DNA of 11,236 nt from assembly GCA_002842935.1 (NCBI GenBank), contig PHEM01000074.1, forward strand, positions 1-11,236, written 5' to 3'. Shown here piece by piece: positions 6,386 to 11,236 of this stretch (positions within the stretch are counted from its first letter, which is position 1; each line of letters opens with the position of its first letter). The notes under the pieces were generated by a model. It saw only the letters and a list, made by a program, of their open reading frames with translations, was not told where the DNA came from and ran no database searches. This DNA is from Alphaproteobacteria bacterium HGW-Alphaproteobacteria-13 (GTDB taxonomy: Bacteria; Pseudomonadota; Alphaproteobacteria; Sphingomonadales; Sphingomonadaceae). Made by a program: the position numbers and the translations under genes.

Positions 6386-7609
6386 TCAGCTCCAGTCCAG
6401 CACCAGATTCTCGACTCCGAAGACAAAGCCCCCGAACGTGACGGGCGCGGTGCCTTCCTTGATGCGGAAGGGCGGAATGCGGTTGAACCACTCCGCCAGC
6501 CCGATGATCACTTCCCGGCGCGCCAGGTGCGAGCCGATGCAGCGGTGCGGGCCATAGGAAAAGGCGACGTGCCGGTTGTCCTCGCGCCGGAAGTCGATCA
6601 CGTCGGGATCGGGGAACTCGGCCGAATCGCGGTTCGCCGCCATCGACGGGCAGGAGACGAGATCGCCCTTGCGGATCGGACAGCCCTGCAGTTCGATATC
6701 GCGCGTCGCGGTGCGGATCGGCGTGATGCTGGGAAAGGCGCGCAGCATTTCCTCGACCGCGCTGGGCATCAGGTCGGGATTGTCGCGCAGCTCCTGCTGG
6801 CGATCGGGATTGCGCGCGAGATAATAAAGATCCAGCCCGATCGCCGTGGCGACGGTGTCCAGCCCGCCGACGAACAGCAGGACGGCGATCGCGCGCACTT
6901 CCTGATCGGTGAGCTTGCGTCCTTCCACCTCTGCCGCGACGAGGAAGGATATGAAATCGTCGGTCGGCTCGCGGCGGCGCTGCTCGGTCAGATCGTCGAG
7001 GAAGCCGAGAACCTTGTGCGCCGCCGCCGTGCGCTGTTCCGGTCCCTGGTGCAGCAGCTCGTCGGCCCAGCCGACGAACTCCATCAGCCGGTCGTCGGAC
7101 AGGCCGAGGAAGTTGAGGAACACGCTGACCGCGAGCGGAAAGGCGAATTCCGTCATCACCTCGGCGCTCGTCCCGCGCGCCTTCAGCCCCTCGATCAGTT
7201 CCTCGGCCTTGGCGGTGACGAAAGGCTCCATCTTGGCGATGCGCTGAGGGGAAAGCAGGGGGTTGAGCAGCGAGCGGTATTTACGATGCTCGGGCGGGTC
7301 GATCTCCAGGGGAATGACCGGCCAGTCCTCGCCAATCGCCGAGGAGAATATCTTGCGGTAGCTGGAAAAGGCGTCGCTGTTCTGCAGCACGTTGCGCTGG
7401 TCTTCCGCCTTGAGGACGATCCATGCGCCATCGCCGTCGCGCGTCGTTTCCGGGGAATAGAAGACCGGCCGTCCGTCCTCATGCAGTCGCGAGATCGCGG
7501 CGAAAGGGTCCCCAAAGGGCGTCGGCTGCATGTCCGGCGAGCTGTAGAGGTTGAAGTCGCTCACCTTTTCAGGCGGCACATGGTCGGGAACGCGCTGTCT
7601 AGTCGCCAC
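6386..7609 (-). CDS. Cytochrome P450, CYP101 (P450cam)-like
   Basis: Soluble haem monooxygenase of 407 residues, expected to hydroxylate a hydrophobic small molecule using O2 and ferredoxin electrons. Visible elements are the N-terminal VPDHVPPEKVSDF typical of the CYP101 clade, the C-helix DPPEHRKYR (104-112), the I-helix VGGLDT with acid-alcohol pair D251/T252, the ExxR pair E287/R290, and the haem loop FSYGPHRCIG with ligand C357, followed by HLARRE. Around these sites a hand alignment to P450cam needs no gaps. R112 and R364, redox-partner contacts in P450cam, are kept. In the pocket, P450cam Tyr96, Phe87 and Asp297 become W96, I87 and P297, so camphor is not the expected substrate. The start is GTG at 7609, with AAGGAGAG (7622-7615) upstream; the ATG at 7614-7612 is out of frame. 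It heads a three-gene operon with two ferredoxins and diverges from a TetR gene across a 130-bp gap. P450 identity is certain; CYP101 family membership needs a percent-identity check. Confidence 0.96.
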   Translation of the reverse strand: MATRQRVPDHVPPEKVSDFNLYSSPDMQPTPFGDPFAAISRLHEDGRPVFYSPETTRDGDGAWIVLKAEDQRNVLQNSDAFSSYRKIFSSAIGEDWPVIPLEIDPPEHRKYRSLLNPLLSPQRIAKMEPFVTAKAEELIEGLKARGTSAEVMTEFAFPLAVSVFLNFLGLSDDRLMEFVGWADELLHQGPEQRTAAAHKVLGFLDDLTEQRRREPTDDFISFLVAAEVEGRKLTDQEVRAIAVLLFVGGLDTVATAIGLDLYYLARNPDRQQELRDNPDLMPSAVEEMLRAFPSITPIRTATRDIELQGCPIRKGDLVSCPSMAANRDSAEFPDPDVIDFRREDNRHVAFSYGPHRCIGSHLARREVIIGLAEWFNRIPPFRIKEGTAPVTFGGFVFGVENLVLDWS

Positions 7610-7739
7610 TGCATCTCTCCTTGACTGGATGTGTTTTGGAACAAGCGCATGCGAATGTCGAATCGCACGCCGCTGCGCGCGGCTTAAACAACAGATGTTT
7701 TATCTTTGCAACGCTTGTTTTATCGGGCAGAAACTCCTG
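7610..7739. promoter_or_regulatory. Divergent control region between P450 operon and TetR gene, candidate operators
   Basis: This 130-bp gap must hold the start signals of the P450 operon (minus) and the TetR gene (plus). It is rich in repeats: a perfect 9-bp direct repeat TGTTTTATC at 7696-7704 and 7716-7724 (20-bp period, about two helical turns); an imperfect palindrome TTAAACA-ACAGA-TGTTTTA at 7684-7702 overlapping the first copy; and an 8-bp inverted pair AACAAGCG (7640-7647) and CGCTTGTT (7712-7719). Divergent TetR genes usually regulate themselves and the facing operon through such sites. I infer that the product of the plus-strand gene binds here and is released by a pathway compound. 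Exact promoter hexamers are not clear. Confidence 0.55.
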
Positions 7740-8330
7740 ATGACTCAAACGCTTGATTCCGCTCGCCGCGCAGACGTCATCGCGCAGGCCGCCGATCTGA
7801 TCGTCGAGGGCGGCCTGGCGGCCCTTACCGTGCGCAACATCGCGCGGCGGCTGGGATGCAGCACCACGGTCATCAGCCACCATTTCCGCAACAAGGACGA
7901 AGTGGTGCTGGAAACCTATCGCTATATCAACGCGGAAGCGGCGTCGCTGCGCGACCAGGCGCTGTCGGCCTTGTCGCCGACACCGCTGCGGGCGGCGGAG
8001 GAAATCCTGCCCATCGGTCCTGCGCAGCAGCGCCACTGGATCGCGTGGCTGCATTTCTGGAGCGCCGCGTTGCTCCATCCGGCGCTCGCCGCAGAGCACG
8101 CCGCCGGACTGCAGGCCATGGTCGACCGCATCCTCGACCATCTTCGCCTGATCGGGATGCCGGAGGAGCGCGCGCGCGCCGCCGCACAGAATATCAGCAA
8201 TGCGCTTTACGGCATCGCGATGCAGGCGATTTTCGACCTCGACCGGTGGGACGAGGCGAAGCAGCGCAACGAATTCCGGCGTGCGATCGCCTTCGTGCTG
8301 GGGAAGGACGGTTCCGGGACGGAGTCCTGA
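7740..8330 (+). CDS. TetR-family transcriptional regulator
   Basis: A 196-residue DNA-binding regulator, normal TetR size. The N-terminal helix-turn-helix spans about residues 10-57: RRADVIAQAADLIVEGGLAA, then LTVRNIARRLGCSTTVISHH (29-48) and FRNKDEVV, the conserved end of the TetR DNA-binding domain. The C-terminal part (about 80-190) is helical and would bind a ligand and form the dimer. The ATG at 7740 puts the first helix at the usual distance from the N-terminus. An in-frame ATG at 7695 would add 15 residues, but it lies inside the repeat cluster and the added MFYLCNACF stretch is not TetR-like. The ribosome site before 7740 is weak, which fits a repressor made in low amount. It diverges from the P450 operon as camR does from camDCAB. 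The acyl-CoA dehydrogenase operon downstream could also be a target. The ligand is unknown. Confidence 0.93.
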   Translation: MTQTLDSARRADVIAQAADLIVEGGLAALTVRNIARRLGCSTTVISHHFRNKDEVVLETYRYINAEAASLRDQALSALSPTPLRAAEEILPIGPAQQRHWIAWLHFWSAALLHPALAAEHAAGLQAMVDRILDHLRLIGMPEERARAAAQNISNALYGIAMQAIFDLDRWDEAKQRNEFRRAIAFVLGKDGSGTES

Positions 8331-8583
8331 CCGCCCGGTGCGCCGCTGCGCGCCGGGAGGCTTCGTCCGGGATTTGAGGCGCGGAGCGTTCGCTGGCCGC
8401 GATTCGGATCGGGCCGACGCCGGGGTCCGATCTCAAGAAATATATCCCACGGTGCAGAATGTGACTGGCTTCGCGGGGCGCATTGTCCTATTGATACGGC
8501 AGGTGCGGCGTTCGGCCCGTCGGGTTGGGACGGGGAGCGGCCGCGCGGGATATTGGCGGGGATAGAGCAGAAGGTTGCCCTCT
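8331..8583 (+). other. Intergenic gap with leader of the acyl-CoA dehydrogenase operon
   Basis: These 253 bp separate the TetR stop from the first acyl-CoA dehydrogenase. I see a hairpin just after the TetR gene (listed separately), a 6-bp inverted repeat GATCGG/CCGATC at 8407-8432, an AT-rich island AAGAAATATATC near 8435-8446 that might be part of a promoter, and a leader hairpin CCCGTC/GACGGG at 8516-8534. The repeats of the 7610-7739 control region are not found here. No coding segment is convincing: the frames open here are short continuations of antisense or TetR-overlapping frames. Confidence 0.45.
8334..8357 (+). terminator. Candidate hairpin terminator after the TetR gene
   Basis: CCCGGTGCG (8334-8342), a 6-nt loop (8343-8348) and CGCGCCGGG (8349-8357) form a 9-bp GC-rich stem with one T·G pair, beginning 4 nt after the TetR stop. 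No T-run follows, so termination strength is uncertain. Confidence 0.4.
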
Positions 8584-9771
8584 ATGGCGGATCATGATTC
8601 GACGGCGTTGCAGGATTTTCGGCAGGAGGTGCGCTCCTGGCTCGCGGAGAATTTCCCGGCGGAACTCAAGGGGGTCGACGGGACGATTTACCAGAGCAAC
8701 GTCCATACCGCCGCCGCCGATCCGACCTATCAGCTGTGGCGCGAGCGATTCGCGAGCGTGGGCTGGGGCGTGCCGACCTGGCCCGTCCGCTATGGCGGCG
8801 CGGGGCTGGGCACGGAAGAGGCCGTGATCATCGGCGAGGAGCTGGCGCGCGCCGGAGCGTTCAATCCGATCCGCAGCTTCGGCGTGATGATGCTGGGTCC
8901 CACGCTGCTCGAATATGGCACCGAGGAGCAGAAGCAGACGCACCTGCCCTATATCGCGGATCATACGCGCCGCTGGTGTCAGGGTTTTTCGGAACCGGGC
9001 GCGGGATCGGACCTCGCCTCGCTCCAGACGAAATGCACCGACATGGGGGATCACTGGCTGGTGTCCGGGCAAAAGATCTGGACGTCCGGCGCGGATCAGG
9101 CGGACTGGTGTTTCTGCCTCGTCCGCACTGACACCAGCCGCAAGCAGGGCGGCATCAGCTTCCTGTTGATCGACATGAAATCGCCGGGGGTGGAAGCGCG
9201 GCCGATCGTGCTGATCAGCGGCGTGACGCATTTCTGCGAAGTCTTCTTCACCGATGTGAAGGTGCCCAAGGAAAATCTGGTCGGCGAGGTCAACGGCGGC
9301 TGGACGGTCGCCAAGCGGCTGTTGCAGTTCGAGCGTGACAGCCTGTCGGGGGTTCGGAGCGGATTGGGCAGCCTCGCCCCGCTCGCGCACCAATATGTGG
9401 GAACCGACGCGGAAGGGCGCATCGCCGATTCCGACCTGCGCGGACGGATGATACATAATGCGATGCGCGCGAGCGCCTATGCCGCGACGCTGGAACGCTT
9501 CCGGGACGAAGCGGGCGAGGGCAGGGGGCCGAGCAACGGCGTGTCGGTGCTCAAGAATCTGTGGTCCGGCATCGCGCAGGAGCGCGCCGAACTGGAAGTG
9601 GAGATACTCGGATCGCAGGGGCTGGGCTGGGGCGACGACAGCTATGCCGACGAAGAGCGGGCGATCACCCGTCACTGGCTGCACAGCAAGGCCTATTCGA
9701 TCTATGGCGGCAGTTATGAAGTGCAGAACAACATAACCGCCAAGCGCTCGCTGGGCCTGCCCGACGCGTGA
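8584..9771 (+). CDS. Acyl-CoA dehydrogenase, steroid FadE-like catalytic subunit
   Basis: Flavoenzyme subunit of 395 residues that introduces an alpha,beta double bond into an acyl-CoA. The N-terminal helical domain ends in WGVPTWPVRYGGAGLG (61-76). The FAD/substrate segment reads CQGFSEPGAGSDLASLQT (132-149), followed by SGQKIWTSGA (161-170). LLQFERDSLSG contains E250 at the place of the catalytic Glu of isovaleryl-CoA dehydrogenase and of steroid-type FadE enzymes. The C-terminus has IYGGSYEVQNN and AKRSLGLP. The usual RxxFG motif of the C-terminal domain is absent; the next gene has it. The ATG at 8584 lies 9 nt after AGAAGG (8569-8574); an in-frame TTG at 8575 directly abuts that site and is unlikely. 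It is the first gene of a plus-strand operon, 37 nt before the second subunit gene. It most resembles subunits of the alpha2-beta2 steroid side-chain dehydrogenases (FadE26/27, FadE28/29 type), but the substrate is not proven. Confidence 0.93.
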   Translation: MADHDSTALQDFRQEVRSWLAENFPAELKGVDGTIYQSNVHTAAADPTYQLWRERFASVGWGVPTWPVRYGGAGLGTEEAVIIGEELARAGAFNPIRSFGVMMLGPTLLEYGTEEQKQTHLPYIADHTRRWCQGFSEPGAGSDLASLQTKCTDMGDHWLVSGQKIWTSGADQADWCFCLVRTDTSRKQGGISFLLIDMKSPGVEARPIVLISGVTHFCEVFFTDVKVPKENLVGEVNGGWTVAKRLLQFERDSLSGVRSGLGSLAPLAHQYVGTDAEGRIADSDLRGRMIHNAMRASAYAATLERFRDEAGEGRGPSNGVSVLKNLWSGIAQERAELEVEILGSQGLGWGDDSYADEERAITRHWLHSKAYSIYGGSYEVQNNITAKRSLGLPDA

Positions 9772-9808
9772 CGATGAAAAGACGAGAAGAGACGAGGGGA
9801 GGCGGCCC

Positions 9809-10924
9809 GTGGCGCTGAACGACGAACAGATCATGCTCAAGGACATGGCCGCCGGCTGGGTGAAGGACACCATGCCGACCACCGCGGCGCGCGCGCTGTA
9901 CGGCGCGCCGGACGGCATCGGGCACGCGCCCGACGCCTGGGCGGAAATGGCGGCGATGGGCTGGACGGGCATCATCGTGCCCGAGGCGCATGGCGGGTCC
10001 GATTTCGGTTTTCGCAGCCTCGGTCTGGTGCTGGAGGAATTGGGCCGCACGCTCGCGCCCTCTCCGCTGCTCAGTTCGGCGCTGGCGGTGAGCGCTTTGC
10101 GCCTGGCGGGTGACGCGGCGCAGCAGGCGCGCTGGTTGCCGGGGCTGGCGGACGGGTCGGTGATCGGCACGCTGGCTGTCGACGAAGGGCCGCGCCACGC
10201 GCCGCTCGCCACTGCGCTGACGGCCACGCCCGTGGGCGGCGGCTGGCGGCTGGACGGTATCAAGCGGCCGGTTCAGGACGGGATGGCGGCGCATCTGGCG
10301 ATCGTCGTCGCGCGCGTCGCGGACGGCGGCGCCGACGATCTGGCGCTGTTCGCCGTTCCTTGCGATGTCGCCGGGCTGACGCGCGATCCGCTCGACCAGG
10401 TCGACGCGCGCGTGCCCGCGATCTACCGCTTCGACGGCGTGGAGGTCGGACCGGACAGCCGCCTCGTGGGCGGCACGGCGATGGTCGACGCCTTGCTTGA
10501 TCGCGCCCGCGCGGGGCTTTCCGCCGAGATGCTCGGCATGATGACGCAGGCGTTCGAGACGACGCTCGAATATCTCAAGACCCGCGTGCAATTCGGGCAG
10601 CTGATCGGCTCCTTCCAGGCGCTCCAGCATCGCGCCGCGGACATGTTCGCGGAACTTCAGCTCACGCGCTCCGCCGTGGAAGCGGCGCTGTCGGCGGTGG
10701 ACGCCGACGCCGACGACCTGCCCACCCGGGCTTCGCTGGCAAAGGCGCTGGCAGGGGAAAGCCTGCACCGCATTTCCCGCCAGATGGTCCAGCTTCACGG
10801 CGGGATCGGCATGACTCACGAGCATGACGCCGGCCTTTACCTGCGGCGCGCCGGGGTGGCCGAGCAATGTTACGGCAATGCGGCCTTTCATCGCGAGCGG
10901 TGGGGCAGGCTGAACGGCTTTTGA
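9809..10924 (+). CDS. Acyl-CoA dehydrogenase, partner subunit lacking the catalytic Glu
   Basis: Second acyl-CoA dehydrogenase-fold protein, 371 residues, expected to pair with the upstream subunit. The N-terminal domain shows GWTGIIVPEAHGGSDFGF (51-68) and VLEELGRTLAPSPLL. The middle beta domain is degenerate: the SEPGAGSD segment is replaced by LAVDEGPRHAP (122-132). At the catalytic-Glu position of the partner (ER) this protein has LLDRARAGLSAE, so Arg stands in for Glu. The C-terminal domain carries the FAD-contacting RVQFG (259-263) and QLHGGIGMTHEHD (328-340), both missing or altered in the partner. The start is GTG at 9809, with GGGGAGG (9796-9802) 6 nt upstream. The next gene starts 16 nt after its stop, so the three genes form one operon. 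Known steroid-degrading acyl-CoA dehydrogenases split the active site in this way; the same arrangement here is an inference from complementary motifs. Confidence 0.92.
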   Translation: MALNDEQIMLKDMAAGWVKDTMPTTAARALYGAPDGIGHAPDAWAEMAAMGWTGIIVPEAHGGSDFGFRSLGLVLEELGRTLAPSPLLSSALAVSALRLAGDAAQQARWLPGLADGSVIGTLAVDEGPRHAPLATALTATPVGGGWRLDGIKRPVQDGMAAHLAIVVARVADGGADDLALFAVPCDVAGLTRDPLDQVDARVPAIYRFDGVEVGPDSRLVGGTAMVDALLDRARAGLSAEMLGMMTQAFETTLEYLKTRVQFGQLIGSFQALQHRAADMFAELQLTRSAVEAALSAVDADADDLPTRASLAKALAGESLHRISRQMVQLHGGIGMTHEHDAGLYLRRAGVAEQCYGNAAFHRERWGRLNGF

Positions 10925-10940
10925 AAATAGAGAGATGGAT

Positions 10941-11236
10941 ATGACGATGCAATCGAGAGAAGTTCAGCTCAAGCGGAGACCCGTCGGCACCCCGGTCGCG
11001 GAGGATTTCGCGATGGTGACCGCCGATGTGCCCCCTCCGGCTTCGGGTGAGGTGCGCGTGCGCAACCTGTGGATGGCGATCGACCCGGCGATGCGCGGAC
11101 GGATGAGCGACGCCAAAAGCTATGTCCCGCCCTTCGTGCTCGATGCGGCGATGGAAGGACCGGCGGTCGGCGAAGTGATCGATTCCGGCGATGCCGCCTT
11201 CGCGCCGGGCGATCTGGCCTTGATCCGGCTGAAACC
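10941..11236 (+). CDS. NADP-dependent oxidoreductase, zinc-independent MDR family (partial, N-terminal 98 residues)
   Basis: The open frame runs off the right edge. It encodes the N-terminal domain of an MDR-superfamily reductase of the CurA/prostaglandin-reductase (leukotriene B4 dehydrogenase-like) type: LWMAIDPAMRGRMSDAKSYV, then EGPAVGEVIDSG and APGDLALI, as in E. coli CurA. Such enzymes reduce the double bond of alpha,beta-unsaturated ketones or aldehydes with NADPH and lack zinc. Three in-frame ATGs lie at 10935, 10941 and 10947. The one at 10941 is preferred because GAGAG (10930-10934) ends 6 nt before it, whereas it touches the first ATG. It lies 16 nt after the second acyl-CoA dehydrogenase subunit gene, in the same operon. 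A full-length member would have about 340 residues, so the Rossmann NADP domain is outside the window. It may reduce or protect against enone intermediates of the pathway. Confidence 0.88.
   Translation, partial: MTMQSREVQLKRRPVGTPVAEDFAMVTADVPPPASGEVRVRNLWMAIDPAMRGRMSDAKSYVPPFVLDAAMEGPAVGEVIDSGDAAFAPGDLALIRLK

Noticed and set aside
7612..7614. ATG (minus strand) just upstream of the P450 GTG
   Set aside because: It is out of frame with the P450 and its frame stops after a short run, so GTG at 7609 is the start.
6371..7624. 417-codon plus-strand frame opposite the P450 gene
   Set aside because: Shadow of the P450 gene, whose haem loop, ExxR and I-helix motifs are all on the minus strand.
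7695..7739. Upstream in-frame ATG for the TetR gene
   Set aside because: The ATG overlaps the palindrome and direct repeat of the control region, and the extra residues do not fit the TetR N-terminus. It cannot be fully excluded because the site before 7740 is weak.
8575..8583. TTG start for the first acyl-CoA dehydrogenase
   Set aside because: The TTG directly follows AGAAGG with no spacer; the ATG at 8584 has normal spacing.
8488..10891. Long minus-strand frames (8488-10263 and 9665-10891) opposite the two acyl-CoA dehydrogenase genes
   Set aside because: Antisense shadows of GC-rich genes; they cross the gap between the two real genes and show no domain motif.

Overview
The window is GC-rich chromosomal or megaplasmid DNA of an alphaproteobacterium, most likely a sphingomonad (Sphingobium, Novosphingobium, Sphingomonas or relatives). 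The reasons are the TonB-dependent receptor with its 'DIVVTGSRI' box, the strong G/C third-position bias (long stop-free frames lie antisense to almost every gene), and the mix of P450, acyl-CoA dehydrogenase and aldehyde dehydrogenase genes typical of sphingomonad catabolic islands. The genus is an inference. Ten protein genes are supported, two of them cut by the window edges. I see no tRNA, rRNA, CRISPR array, insertion sequence or phage gene.

Layout from left to right. (1) A TonB-dependent outer-membrane receptor on the minus strand (C-terminus outside the window). (2) A 359-bp AT-rich divergent intergenic region. (3) A plus-strand pair, an MFS transporter followed 13 nt later by an NAD(P)-dependent aldehyde dehydrogenase. 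(4) A perfect 11-bp inverted repeat that holds the aldehyde dehydrogenase stop codon in its loop and separates this pair from a convergent minus-strand operon. (5) That operon reads P450, then a small three-Cys ferredoxin, then a putidaredoxin-type [2Fe-2S] ferredoxin. (6) A 130-bp regulatory region rich in repeats, from which a TetR-family regulator diverges on the plus strand. (7) A 253-bp gap, then a plus-strand operon of two different acyl-CoA dehydrogenase subunits and a zinc-independent MDR-family NADP oxidoreductase that runs off the right edge.

The P450 aligns by hand without gaps to P450cam (CYP101A1) over its key regions, with the same residue numbers for the acid-alcohol pair, the ExxR pair and the haem cysteine. 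The P450, putidaredoxin-like ferredoxin and divergent TetR gene recall the camphor operon (camR facing camDCAB). Substrate-contact residues differ from P450cam, there is no ferredoxin reductase, and an extra ferredoxin of another cluster type sits in between.

Inferred joint role: uptake of a hydrophobic, perhaps terpenoid, steroid-like or alicyclic compound through the receptor and MFS protein; hydroxylation by the P450 fed by one or both ferredoxins; oxidation of an aldehyde to an acid by the aldehyde dehydrogenase; alpha,beta-desaturation of the CoA thioester by a heteromeric acyl-CoA dehydrogenase; and reduction of an enone or enal by the MDR protein. An alcohol dehydrogenase, a CoA ligase and a ferredoxin reductase are not in the window. 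The true substrate cannot be read from the sequence.
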